Assembly (NCBI GenBank): GCA_902554705.1
Contig: CACDPP010000021.1
Coordinates: forward strand, 1 to 33,704
Length of the DNA: 33,704 nt
Reading direction: 5' to 3'
Source of the DNA: Paracoccaceae bacterium
Lineage (GTDB): Bacteria > Pseudomonadota > Alphaproteobacteria > Rhodobacterales > Rhodobacteraceae
The notes below the pieces were generated by a model, which had not been told where the DNA came from, searched no databases, and was given only the letters and a program-made list of their open reading frames with translations. Numbering within the stretch: position 1 is the stretch's first letter; each line of letters opens with the position of its first letter. Of the stretch, positions 1-8,703 are shown piece by piece. A program made the position numbers and the translations under genes.

Positions 1-1
1 T

Positions 2-124
2 GACGTTGCTCTTAAACTTGAAAATTTATTCAAGGCTTTTTTTGTTACATTTTCTGGCTTAATTGCTGCATTTATAAGTGTGAGCATGGTTTTATCATTG
101 TTTGTAGGGTTATTTAATGTTTGA
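2..124 (+). CDS. C-terminal 40 residues of a membrane protein (5' end outside window)
   Basis: An open frame enters from the left edge and stops at TGA 122-124, overlapping the sufS start by 8 bases, which implies translational coupling in one operon. The visible residues are strongly hydrophobic, with one long or two short membrane segments (GLIAAFISVSMVLSLFVGLF-like), so this is the end of an integral membrane protein. In many Rhodobacterales suf operons I recall a Yip1-family membrane protein between sufD and sufS, and that is my best guess from position alone. The fragment itself carries no diagnostic motif. Confidence 0.5.
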   Translation, partial: DVALKLENLFKAFFVTFSGLIAAFISVSMVLSLFVGLFNV

Positions 125-1337
125 TGTTTCGCGGATAAGAGCAGACTTTCCCATTCTCGCTCGAGAAGTTAATGGGAAGCAATTAGTATATCTTGATAAC
201 GGTGCTTCTTCACAGAAACCGGAAGTAGTAATTGATGCAGTAACACGCGCCTACAAAGACGAATATGCAAATGTTCATAGAGGTTTACACTATCTTTCTA
301 ATCTAGCTACAGAAAAGTACGAAAGTGTCCGCGGAGTGGTATCGAAGTTTTTGAATGCTTCAGATGAGAATGAAATTGTACTTAATTCTGGGACAACTGA
401 GGGTATAAATATGGTGGCCTATGGTTGGGCTATGGAGCACTTGAAACAAGGTGACAATATCGTTTTAAGTGTAATGGAGCATCATGCTAATATAGTCCCA
501 TGGCATTTTTTACGTGAAAGAATGGGCGTAGAATTAAAGTGGGTCGATATTGATGAAGACGGGAACCTTGACCCTCAATCAGTTATTGACGCTATTGATG
601 AAAAAACCAGGTTGGTTGCAATTACGCATATGTCAAATGTGCTTGGCACAATAGTAGATGTTAAAACTATATGTCATCAGGCAAAAGCGCTTGGAGTTGC
701 AACCCTTATTGACGGTTCGCAGGCTGCGGTGCACATGCCGATCGATGTTCAGGCAATTGGTTGCGATTTTTATCCGATCACCGGTCATAAGTTGTGCGGG
801 CCAACTGGTTCGGGTGCTGTTTACGTTAAAGCTGAACGAATGAAAGAAATGCGTCCGTTTCTTGGAGGCGGTGATATGATTAAAGAAGTGCATATGGACA
901 GCATAATATACAACGATCCTCCGATGAAGTTTGAAGCTGGAACACCTGGAATTGTTCAAACTATTGGTTTTGGTGTGGCACTAAATTACATGATGAGTGT
1001 TGGTTTAAAAAATATTGCAGGATATGAAGCCGAATTAAAGGATTATGCACTTGAAAGATTGACGGCATTAAATTGGCTTAAGCTTCAGGGTCAACCGGAT
1101 AATAAAGGGGCTATATTTTCTTTTACTATGGAAAACTCTGCTCATGCACATGATATTTCCACGATTTTAGACAAAAAAGGCGTTGCCGTGAGGGCTGGCC
1201 AGCATTGTGCTGGTCCACTTATGGATCATATGGGAATTACAGCTTCCTGCAGAGCTTCTTTTGCATTCTACAATACTAAATCGGAAGTTGATATTCTGGT
1301 AGATTCACTTTGTTTTGCCAATGAACTATTATCTTGA
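117..1337 (+). CDS. sufS: SufS-type cysteine desulfurase (class II)
   Basis: PLP-dependent enzyme that removes sulfur from L-cysteine, giving alanine and an enzyme persulfide, and feeds sulfur to SufBCD for Fe-S cluster assembly in the cytosol. At 406 aa it is the usual family length. The PLP lysine is Lys225 in ITGHKLCGPTG. The persulfide cysteine is Cys364 in RAGQHCAGP, matching the short conserved active-site loop of class II (SufS/CsdA) enzymes rather than the longer IscS loop. The N-terminal YLDNGASSQKP and the SGTTEGIN cofactor segment are also present. The ATG overlaps the preceding membrane-protein gene by 8 bases, so it is the distal gene of an operon entering from the left. No sufE, sufT or A-type carrier follows; the next gene is on the other strand. 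Confidence 0.95.
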   Translation: MFDVSRIRADFPILAREVNGKQLVYLDNGASSQKPEVVIDAVTRAYKDEYANVHRGLHYLSNLATEKYESVRGVVSKFLNASDENEIVLNSGTTEGINMVAYGWAMEHLKQGDNIVLSVMEHHANIVPWHFLRERMGVELKWVDIDEDGNLDPQSVIDAIDEKTRLVAITHMSNVLGTIVDVKTICHQAKALGVATLIDGSQAAVHMPIDVQAIGCDFYPITGHKLCGPTGSGAVYVKAERMKEMRPFLGGGDMIKEVHMDSIIYNDPPMKFEAGTPGIVQTIGFGVALNYMMSVGLKNIAGYEAELKDYALERLTALNWLKLQGQPDNKGAIFSFTMENSAHAHDISTILDKKGVAVRAGQHCAGPLMDHMGITASCRASFAFYNTKSEVDILVDSLCFANELLS

Positions 1338-1372
1338 AAAAACCAAACAATTGAATATCTTTAGCTGACTTT

Positions 1373-1564
1373 TTAAAGTTCATCAGATGTTAGAATATAG
1401 GCTATCAGCAAGATACCGATCAGCAAGCCAAAGGCCGCAAAATATTTTAAAAAGTATAGTACTGGGTGTATCAAGAATATGCTTGTGACACATAATATTA
1501 CAAATAACATTGTGAAAAAAAATGGTGTAAATTTACCCTTAAGAGTTAAATTTTTTTTATTCAT
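1373..1564 (-). CDS. Small two-helix membrane protein, unknown function
   Basis: A 63-residue protein with a short basic N-terminus (MNKKNLTLKGK) followed by two hydrophobic segments at roughly residues 13-32 and 37-58, ending in an acidic SDEL tail. I do not recognise a family. It is supported by a good Shine-Dalgarno (AGAGGA, about 6 bases before the ATG at 1564) and by membrane-protein composition along its whole length. It lies 93 bases downstream of the membrane fusion protein gene on the same strand, so it may be the last gene of the secretion operon or a separate unit. It is convergent with sufS, with a 35-base gap. Confidence 0.6.
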   Translation of the reverse strand: MNKKNLTLKGKFTPFFFTMLFVILCVTSIFLIHPVLYFLKYFAAFGLLIGILLIAYILTSDEL

Positions 1565-1645
1565 TAGTTTCCTCTTGAAACAAATCTGGACTGTTAAGTA
1601 GCTTTTTCTGTAAATTTTTCAATTTTGTGGAAAACCGCGTTCAAA

Positions 1646-1668
1646 TTAGACACTTATTTATTGTCTAA
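1646..1668 (-). other. Short inverted repeat over the hlyD-type gene stop codon
   Basis: TTAGACA (1646-1652) and TGTCTAA (1662-1668) form a 7-bp stem with a 9-base loop that contains the stop codon of the membrane fusion protein gene. There is no T-run after the stem on the minus strand, so it is not a classical terminator; at most a weak stabilising structure. Confidence 0.25.
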
Positions 1669-2920
1669 ATGCATCATCTTTAAGCTTTGCGATAGGCTGC
1701 CAGAAATACTCCAAAACAGTTTGTTGACCTCTGATAATATCGACTTGTGCGATCATTCCAGGATTCAGTGGTACGGTCGCGCCCTTACTATCGATCAAGT
1801 CGTCTATTATTCCAACTTCAATGGCAAACATATATGACTGCTTTTCTTCCCTGTATACAGCGTCGGCTGATACTTTAAGCAATACACCTGTTAAATATCC
1901 ATATTTTGCGGCGTCGTATGCTGTCAAACTAAGGCGTGCCTGTTGGCCTACTTCAATTTTTGCGATATCTTTAGGATCAATATAGGCCTCTACTATCAGA
2001 TTATCAGTCGACGGCACTATTTCCGCCACAATTTCTCCGGTTTTGATTACTGTTTCTTCGTCAGAAACAGGCAAGCTGTTTATAATCCCGTCAGATGGAG
2101 ATCTTATTTCAGTTTGTTTAAGCTTTTGCTCTAATAAAGGAATACGAGTATTTATTTCGGAAAGTTCGTTAATATAGGCTGCTCTTTCCTCAAAAATTTC
2201 TCTTTCATATCCAGACTGAAGAGCTTTTAATTCTGCTTCAAGTTTAAGATAACCAGCCTCCGTTTCTAAAACCTTAGCCTCTAAAACTTGAATTTCTGAA
2301 GTTAATTGTGCGTTTTCTCTTTTCAAACGAAACTTTTCTGATGCTCCCAATGCCCCCGCTGCAATTAGTGGCGACAATTCTTTATTTTCCTCAGTAACGA
2401 GTATTAAAAGTTCTCGTGCACCTGAAAGCTGTTCTTTAATGGTCGAAAGACTTTTTTCTAATTGATCACGTTCACTTTCAATAGAAAAAAGAAGGGACCT
2501 CAAATTAGAACGATTTGCCAAAAATAAAGCTAGTTGGGATTCCCGGATATTTTCTGAAAAGCGTGCTAGGCTTTTCTCTAATTGATATTTATTAACGTTT
2601 GTCAGTTCTGCATCTAATCTAACTAATTTTGCCAATAGACTATTTTTTTTGGCTCGGATTTCTTCCAATGACCCTTCAGCTGCTGTAGAATTGATTACTG
2701 CAAGCAATTGATTGTTCGTTACGACATCGCCTTCACTAACAAATATTTCTGTAATTACACCTCCCTCGGGTGATTGAACAATTTTATTTTGACCTTCCGC
2801 AATAAGACGGCCTTCTCCTCTGGTTATGAGGTCAAGCTGGGTTGATTTGGCCCAAAAGTACCCAGCAGCGATTAAGCCTAACAACAATGCGATCATTAAC
2901 TGGTTTATAAACTTAGACAT
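1658..2920 (-). CDS. Type I secretion membrane fusion protein (HlyD/PrtE family)
   Basis: Periplasmic adaptor linking the inner-membrane ABC exporter to the outer-membrane channel. The 420-aa protein has a short cytoplasmic N-terminus, one membrane anchor (about residues 7-24), a first lipoyl-like half (IVQSPEGGVITEIFVSEGDVV, about 48-68), a long coiled-coil hairpin rich in Leu, Glu and Lys (about 80-280), the second lipoyl half with the typical IRSPSDGIINSL signature (about 282-293), and a C-terminal beta-barrel region. This is the HlyD/LapC/PrtE layout and length. It starts 5 bases after the ABC gene stop, so the two are co-translated in one operon. No cargo-specific feature can be read from it. 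Confidence 0.9.
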   Translation of the reverse strand: MSKFINQLMIALLLGLIAAGYFWAKSTQLDLITRGEGRLIAEGQNKIVQSPEGGVITEIFVSEGDVVTNNQLLAVINSTAAEGSLEEIRAKKNSLLAKLVRLDAELTNVNKYQLEKSLARFSENIRESQLALFLANRSNLRSLLFSIESERDQLEKSLSTIKEQLSGARELLILVTEENKELSPLIAAGALGASEKFRLKRENAQLTSEIQVLEAKVLETEAGYLKLEAELKALQSGYEREIFEERAAYINELSEINTRIPLLEQKLKQTEIRSPSDGIINSLPVSDEETVIKTGEIVAEIVPSTDNLIVEAYIDPKDIAKIEVGQQARLSLTAYDAAKYGYLTGVLLKVSADAVYREEKQSYMFAIEVGIIDDLIDSKGATVPLNPGMIAQVDIIRGQQTVLEYFWQPIAKLKDDAFRQ

Positions 2921-2925
2921 TTTTT

Positions 2926-5070
2926 CTAATTATTTCCTGCTAATTTTGCCTGCTGTTCTGCCACAAGGACTTTATAATCATCTAACTTCCCATCCCATGC
3001 TATTTTTCCGTTATCAACGAGCATCACTCTGTCACAAATATTCATGACATGGGGTTTATGGGTGACTATTAGTAGAGTTTGATTGGTACTATTTTGCTGC
3101 AAACTTTCTATAAAGGTAGCCTCCATTTGAGAGTCCATCGCACTTGTCGCTTCATCAAGCAATAAGATAGAGGGTTTTTGTAAAAGTACTCTAGCGATGC
3201 AGATAACTTGCTTTTGACCTCCGGAGAGATTTGATCCCCTGTCCAATATTGGAAATTCAAGCATTTCCCCTTTACTTTCTCCTAGAAAATGAGCTCCTGC
3301 CTCGTTCAACGCAACACTAACTTGTTCATCACTAAAATCTTCATAGCCGAGTGTTAAGTTGTCTCTCAGAGTGCCAGAAAACAACCAACTTTCTTGAAGG
3401 ACAACTCCTACGTGCCTGAATAATTCATCTCTTGGTATTGAGCTGGCCTGGTCACCATTTATCTGAACAGATCCGGTCTCGGGCACTAGAAGTCCACAGA
3501 CGGTTCTTAGGAGTGTTGTTTTTCCGGCACCCGATCTTCCAATAACAGCGATTTTTTCGCCTTTCTTTACGTTAAACGAGAGGTTTGTAAAAATTGGTTT
3601 ACTATCTGCCGACAATTTAACAGATGCATTTTGAACGTCTATTGCCAGATTTTTTCTTACATTTTCTAGGCCAACTTTAGAGAAACGCTCTCGCCGTTGT
3701 TGAGAAAAAAATTCGACTAAATTGCTTCGCGCAACGAAGGCACTGTTGGCTCGCCCGAGTGTTTGGGCCATTTTAGCTAGCGGACCAAGCGTCTTGCCCG
3801 ATAAGATCATAGTGGCGATAATAGCTCCCATTGATATTCTTTGTTCCACAAACAAATGAAAACCGTAAACGATAATTGCGATTTGAGCGATTTGTTGAAC
3901 AATACTTACATAATTGGTGGTAATTTGATTAAATCTTTTTGCGCTATTGGTAACTTTTGAATAATCGTCTGCCTGTGCACTAAATTTCCTTTTAATAAAG
4001 GAATATGCTCCATTTACTCTAAGAGCGTCCAATCCTGACAAGATTTCAACCAGAAGACCTTGTTTGCTTTGATTTACTTTGGAAACACGCTTAGAGGTGC
4101 GGAACAAAAAAGGCTGCATAATTAAAATACCAATAATAACCGCAGGGACGGAAATCAAAGGAACCAAAAATAACAGATCACCGATATAATAAATTACTAA
4201 AACGAAAACTAAAATAAATGGTAAATCTATCAATAAAATGAGGCCTGCAGAGGAAACAAATTCTTTGTAGGTTTCATAATCTCTTGAAATTGTTGTCAAA
4301 GATCCGATGGAACGGTTTGTTAAATCTGTTTTGGTTTCAACAAACTGTTCAAAAATTTGGTCATTAGATTTCTTGTCTTTATAGACGGCACTACTCTCTA
4401 AAATTGCCCCTCGAGCTGATTTAAATAACTGATCAAAAATTATTGCTATTCCTACGCCCAATGCCAGAGCATAAAGAGATTGATCAGCTTGATTTGGGAG
4501 AACTCGATCGTAAACAACCATAATAAAAATTGAAGTGGCGAGACCCAAAACATTTGATGTGAAAGATGCAAGGGCAATCCAAAAGAAATTTATGCCACCA
4601 AGATTTGTAAGGGGATTGAGCAATTTAATTCGGTTTTTTACATTTTTACTAGGTTCAAATTTGGGGAAAACGGAAAAAATTTTTATCTTTTTTGTCTTTT
4701 GAAGTTCATTGATTGAAAATTCAACTTTGCGTTTGCCCTTAAAGGATAAGCTAAGACCGCCATCCTGCCTGGTGGAAATCAAAGCAAAGCTTCCCTCTTC
4801 GAAAAAACACATCGCGTTATCTAGTTTCTCAATATTTGATTTGTCAGAAGTTTGTAATTCAACAAGCTCAAATTCTAATTCGTCTATGATTTCTTTGAAT
4901 GTTTCAAAACTTTTTATATCTGGCTTTGAATTAATTACTTCTTTAATAGATCCAGAAGATATATGTCTGTTATGAAGGGTAAAAATTGACTTAAGGACAT
5001 TACTTTTTTCATTCAGATTTTGGGTATTTTTCTCTATTTGCAGCCGTTTATTGTTTTGCTCGTCACCCAT
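2926..5070 (-). CDS. Type I secretion ABC exporter (LssB/HlyB-like permease-ATPase)
   Basis: Inner-membrane ATP-driven exporter for a C-terminal-signal substrate such as an RTX protein. The 714-aa protein has three parts. An N-terminal cytosolic region (about 1-150) resembles a degenerate C39 peptidase-like domain, with strands like GSFALISTRQDGGLSLSF but no catalytic cysteine block. A six-helix transmembrane domain covers about 158-450. The ATPase domain has Walker A GRSGAGKTT (about 508-516), signature LSGGQKQ (about 614), Walker B ILLLDEATS (about 635) and the H-loop in VTHKP. The degenerate C39 domain implies that the substrate is not processed at a double-glycine leader. It sits between the outer-membrane factor (23-base gap) and the fusion protein (5-base gap). 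Confidence 0.92.
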   Translation of the reverse strand: MGDEQNNKRLQIEKNTQNLNEKSNVLKSIFTLHNRHISSGSIKEVINSKPDIKSFETFKEIIDELEFELVELQTSDKSNIEKLDNAMCFFEEGSFALISTRQDGGLSLSFKGKRKVEFSINELQKTKKIKIFSVFPKFEPSKNVKNRIKLLNPLTNLGGINFFWIALASFTSNVLGLATSIFIMVVYDRVLPNQADQSLYALALGVGIAIIFDQLFKSARGAILESSAVYKDKKSNDQIFEQFVETKTDLTNRSIGSLTTISRDYETYKEFVSSAGLILLIDLPFILVFVLVIYYIGDLLFLVPLISVPAVIIGILIMQPFLFRTSKRVSKVNQSKQGLLVEILSGLDALRVNGAYSFIKRKFSAQADDYSKVTNSAKRFNQITTNYVSIVQQIAQIAIIVYGFHLFVEQRISMGAIIATMILSGKTLGPLAKMAQTLGRANSAFVARSNLVEFFSQQRRERFSKVGLENVRKNLAIDVQNASVKLSADSKPIFTNLSFNVKKGEKIAVIGRSGAGKTTLLRTVCGLLVPETGSVQINGDQASSIPRDELFRHVGVVLQESWLFSGTLRDNLTLGYEDFSDEQVSVALNEAGAHFLGESKGEMLEFPILDRGSNLSGGQKQVICIARVLLQKPSILLLDEATSAMDSQMEATFIESLQQNSTNQTLLIVTHKPHVMNICDRVMLVDNGKIAWDGKLDDYKVLVAEQQAKLAGNN

Positions 5071-5093
5071 TGGAAATATTTCCCATAACCTTA

Positions 5094-6449
5094 TTATTTT
5101 GAAATAGTTACAAAATTAATTTGATCACATAGCTCTGTCAAATCACACTGATATCCAAGGCCTTGATAGAATTTGATAATTTCATTTATATTTTGATATT
5201 CGAGCGCTATACCATGACTGCGTAGGTCATAAAAATTCATTTTCTCAGTTGCTAAATCTATAACTGAAGCGGCTCCAGCCCTTAATTTAAGTTCAATATC
5301 TTCCGAGATAACTTTTGAGTTTTCTATTTGATCTTGCAAAAGTTTAGAGCGCAGTTCGTAAATTTTCTGAAAATTTTGTAGTGCTTTAAAAGATGTAATA
5401 TGCAGTAGTGATAGATCATTTTTTTGCTCTTTTAATGCTTCTATCTGCATTTTTTTTTCTTGAATTTGATAATTTCTTTTTCCCCCATCTTTGACAGGCA
5501 GTGAAATATTGAGACCCACAAATCCTATTGAACTATCAATATCAGTAACATTCGCTGTCGCAGTGCCGGCCAATGCTACATTCGCAGAGTAAGTGGCTTG
5601 AATGGCAGCAATATCCTCCTCTATTATATTTATTTGTGTAGCGATTAACTGAATATCTACAAGTTTATTTTTTGTTAATTCACTTTCAAAATTTTTCCAC
5701 TTTTGAATATCAATAGAAAAGGGTTTATCACTATCGGTTAAGCCATATTTTTTCCTTATCATCTTTGCTGCGTCTGCAGCAGTTTTTGCGGTTAAAAAGC
5801 TTTCTTCACTTTTTAATTTTAATTGTTCGAGTTTCAAAACATCTGTTTTTGAGATTATGTTAGCTTTTGCCGCTGTTTGGATGAGCGGTAGGTTATCGTT
5901 ATACACTGCTAACTGTTCATTATAAATTACCTCTATTTTACTAAAGTTTAAAATTGCTTGTTCGGCTTTTATGATTCCCATTAACTCTTTGTTTATATTT
6001 TGAGCGTAGAGCAATTCTGATGCTCTAACATTCAATTGGGCTGATTTTGTCATTGCACCTAAAGCTCCGCCATCGCTTATAAGCCTGGTAACGGATAATC
6101 CGCCTGTCGCATCAAGCTCTAAGTCATCGTTGTCGAGTTTAGGGCCAATGTTTGATATGGCTGTTACAATAGGTTCTATCTGGCTCTGAACCACGAGCAC
6201 AGTATTTTGAGCTGCCTCGATATTCTTTTTATATGCGATTAGGGACGGGGAGTTTAAGATTTTTGCAAGTCTAGGATCTATTTCTAATTTTTTGTCCTTA
6301 GATTTTCTAGCACTTGTTTTGTTGATTGAATTTACAACTACTTCTATAGAGTCTTTTTGTGGTTTAGTTTGCTTACTCAAAAAAGGAAGATTTGGTGAGC
6401 AACCAGTACTTCCAAAAAATAATAGTATAAAAATTAGCCGAATAAGCAA
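5094..6449 (-). CDS. TolC-family outer-membrane factor with lipoprotein signal
   Basis: Outer-membrane and periplasmic tunnel of the type I secretion system. The 451 aa include two repeated alpha-helical halves (hairpin helices rich in Leu, Gln, Lys around 130-240 and 330-420) with short strand regions, as in TolC-like factors. The N-terminus is a lipoprotein signal: basic MLIR, a hydrophobic stretch, then lipobox STGC with Cys17 followed by Ser, consistent with outer-membrane sorting. The start is TTG at 6449, supported by a strong GGGGGA about 7 bases upstream and by the fit of the signal peptide. It is the first gene of the three-gene export operon. The lipobox is more typical of CusC/OprM-type factors than of type I secretion partners, but the neighbours favour secretion. 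Confidence 0.85.
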   Translation of the reverse strand: MLIRLIFILLFFGSTGCSPNLPFLSKQTKPQKDSIEVVVNSINKTSARKSKDKKLEIDPRLAKILNSPSLIAYKKNIEAAQNTVLVVQSQIEPIVTAISNIGPKLDNDDLELDATGGLSVTRLISDGGALGAMTKSAQLNVRASELLYAQNINKELMGIIKAEQAILNFSKIEVIYNEQLAVYNDNLPLIQTAAKANIISKTDVLKLEQLKLKSEESFLTAKTAADAAKMIRKKYGLTDSDKPFSIDIQKWKNFESELTKNKLVDIQLIATQINIIEEDIAAIQATYSANVALAGTATANVTDIDSSIGFVGLNISLPVKDGGKRNYQIQEKKMQIEALKEQKNDLSLLHITSFKALQNFQKIYELRSKLLQDQIENSKVISEDIELKLRAGAASVIDLATEKMNFYDLRSHGIALEYQNINEIIKFYQGLGYQCDLTELCDQINFVTISK

Positions 6450-6520
6450 CTTTTAGTCCCCCGAGCTTCGATATTAACAGGAGTTTACACTTAAACGCAA
6501 TTATTCTTAAAAATGACGGA

Positions 6521-6537
6521 TGTAGGCTCTACCTACA
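6521..6537 (-). terminator. Weak stem-loop between EamA gene and secretion operon
   Basis: TGTAGG (6521-6526) and CCTACA (6532-6537) pair around a 5-base loop. On the minus strand the stem is followed about 8 bases later by TTTTT. It could be a weak terminator for the EamA gene or an operator ahead of the TolC-family gene; the stem is too short to decide. Confidence 0.3.
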
Positions 6538-6548
6538 AAGTCAATTAA

Positions 6549-7460
6549 TTACTTTGTGGCAGCGGATAATGCTTTTTCCATAATCCCAGATGCAAGAACA
6601 ACACCAAAAGCAACGATAAAAATTCCTATAGATTTTAAAAGTGTTATTGTTTCACCCAAGAAAACAAAGCCTCCAATCAAAGCCAATATGGGTGTTAAAG
6701 CACCAAATGCTGCAGTTTGAGCTGGTCCTAGTTGTCGGATAGCAAAATTGTACAAGAGCATCGCCATTATAGCGATTAGCAAACCCTGAAGAAAAATCAT
6801 TGAGATGATATCAAAAGCTGAGGCTTTTTCAAAGGAAACATTTCCAAAAAGCACTAACAATGGTATTACCACAGCGGTACCCCAGAAAAGCCCAAATACT
6901 AAACCTGTCAAAGGATCTATGCCACTTTGACGGAAATAAACAGAATAAATTGACCACATTCCCGATCCAGCCAGAAATAGAAAATGTCCTTTCCAGGTAT
7001 TATGACCGCTTGACGAAAAAATACTATAGGAGCCGACCAAAAAAGCGCCCAACAATATGATGATTAACCCAAAAAACCTAATTTTAGTCGGCTTTTCTCC
7101 AGTGATAATAAACGCAAACAGAGCCGTCCAAAAAGGTAACATTCCAGGCGCTAGAGCACCTGCGTCTGATGCAGGTGCATAATAAACACCAGTTGATATG
7201 AGATAAGGAAAAACAGCAGTGGCACCCAAGGCGATCATAAGTAGACTGAAAATGGACTGGCCTCGTATAATTACCCCCAATTTCAGCATTAATGGGAGCA
7301 TAATTAAGAATGCCGGAACTAGCCTTAGTACGAGAACTTCATCTACCGTAAGGTTCCCACTAACGGCAAATCTAGTTCCAATAAGAAAAGCTGCCCATAT
7401 CGTAACCGTGGCGAGCGCCGCCAGAACGCCAAGAAAATAATAATTTTTTTTACGAAACAT
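6549..7460 (-). CDS. EamA-family (DMT superfamily) permease
   Basis: A 303-aa inner-membrane transporter with about ten transmembrane helices arranged as two tandem EamA repeats. The first repeat contains IWAAFLIGTRFAVSG and the APASDAGALAPGMLPFWTALFAF segment; the second ends with the FGALTPILALIGGFVFLGETI signature typical of the family, where the conserved Glu sits in helix 9. Family members export or import small metabolites (amino acids, sugars, nucleobases); the substrate cannot be read from sequence. It lies 75 bases downstream of the VOC-bicupin gene on the same strand and is likely co-transcribed. No clear Shine-Dalgarno is visible before the ATG at 7460. Confidence 0.88.
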   Translation of the reverse strand: MFRKKNYYFLGVLAALATVTIWAAFLIGTRFAVSGNLTVDEVLVLRLVPAFLIMLPLMLKLGVIIRGQSIFSLLMIALGATAVFPYLISTGVYYAPASDAGALAPGMLPFWTALFAFIITGEKPTKIRFFGLIIILLGAFLVGSYSIFSSSGHNTWKGHFLFLAGSGMWSIYSVYFRQSGIDPLTGLVFGLFWGTAVVIPLLVLFGNVSFEKASAFDIISMIFLQGLLIAIMAMLLYNFAIRQLGPAQTAAFGALTPILALIGGFVFLGETITLLKSIGIFIVAFGVVLASGIMEKALSAATK

Positions 7461-7535
7461 TTAAATTAACCAAAGTGGTATCGCCAACGCGGATATGCTA
7501 TCTATGTAGTGTTATCAATAGGAAACGACGCTACC

Positions 7536-8624
7536 TTACGCATCGTAATATGTTTTGAATTTACCAGGCAAAGAGACCTCTAATAGTTCTAAATCTTTGC
7601 TTAGATTAGAGTATTCGGTTGACAGGTCGGGAGGAATTACAAAGGCATCTCCAGATGTTAATTCGTTTGATGGCTGTCCACTTGCCGTGAGGGTCATTTT
7701 GCCTTCCATCACAAAATTAAAAAGTATGTCGCAATCATGTTTGCTGGGTTTAATTACACTTCCATTAGGTCTAACGACCTGTACCCCTGCAACATTTTTG
7801 GTATTCTCGGCTATAGTCGTGTCTCGACACTTAAAACCTGGAATACGGAAGTCTGACCAAGCAGACCCATCAGCCTTGTTATGAACAAATTTCTGCCCTT
7901 TAAACACTCGTTCCGGATTAAATTCTTTTGTAGGCAATGCCATATCGTGATCAATTGTTGTAACATGCTCTGCTGGAACACCGATCTCTATAACTTCGAT
8001 GTTGTCACTTGCAAAAAGAACTTTATGACGGATTTCAGGTGGTTGAATAACACAATTCCCCGCAAATAGCCTAAATGGCTCACCTTGATCTTCATAAACT
8101 AAGTCAACCCATCCTTTATAGCAAAAAATGAGTTGGAAACCAACGGTGTGGTAATGGACAGTATCGGGAACGGGGCCTCCATCGGGAATTCTTATGTGAC
8201 TTGCGATTATAGATCCACCTAGGCGATTGGGTATTAAATCTCTATAATGCATTCCGGCTCGCCCAATAATCCAAGGGGCCTCGTCAACTAAACGACGAAC
8301 AACGAATTCATGTTGCGTTTTTGGTAAAATGAGTGGTGGGTTTTTTTGCAAAATTTTGAATTGAGTTCCATTTGGCGCGGTGAGCTCTGTTTTGCCAGAT
8401 GCAAAATCCTTTGGCTCTTCTACTAATAAATTAATATTCGCGGGGCTTCCCGGAGCATCTTTATCGATGCAAATTGATATACCGTGTCCAGAAAAAACGG
8501 CTACTTTGGGATCGTCAGCAGGATAAATAGTATCCATACGCATCTGCAAAGTTTTTGTAAAAAAAGGAATATCCGCCTGTAAATCATCTGTTGGGATCAC
8601 GCATTGGGCGTCGGCAGTTAACAT
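7536..8624 (-). CDS. VOC-like plus double-cupin protein, probable metal-dependent enzyme
   Basis: A 362-aa protein that I parse into three parts. Residues 8-70 resemble a VOC/glyoxalase half-domain (IPTDDLQADIPFFTKTLQM... VAVFSGHGISICI). Residues 140-215 are a cupin with HYH (His157, His159), Gln164 where Glu is usual, and His200, a plausible metal set. Residues 280-350 are a second, partly degenerate cupin: His296 is present, but the second cupin motif (GDAFVIPPDLSTEY) lacks its histidine. No signal peptide, so cytosolic. Gentisate-dioxygenase-like bicupins are the nearest family I can name, but the exact reaction is unknown. AGGA lies 7 bases before the ATG at 8624. The downstream EamA permease suggests a shared small-molecule substrate. 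Confidence 0.75.
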   Translation of the reverse strand: MLTADAQCVIPTDDLQADIPFFTKTLQMRMDTIYPADDPKVAVFSGHGISICIDKDAPGSPANINLLVEEPKDFASGKTELTAPNGTQFKILQKNPPLILPKTQHEFVVRRLVDEAPWIIGRAGMHYRDLIPNRLGGSIIASHIRIPDGGPVPDTVHYHTVGFQLIFCYKGWVDLVYEDQGEPFRLFAGNCVIQPPEIRHKVLFASDNIEVIEIGVPAEHVTTIDHDMALPTKEFNPERVFKGQKFVHNKADGSAWSDFRIPGFKCRDTTIAENTKNVAGVQVVRPNGSVIKPSKHDCDILFNFVMEGKMTLTASGQPSNELTSGDAFVIPPDLSTEYSNLSKDLELLEVSLPGKFKTYYDA

Positions 8625-8703
8625 CTTTTTTCCTATTCGCTATTTTCTTCTCTTTAATATAAATTCAGAGAACACTCAGTCAAATATAACGAATTAGCTT
8701 TTA

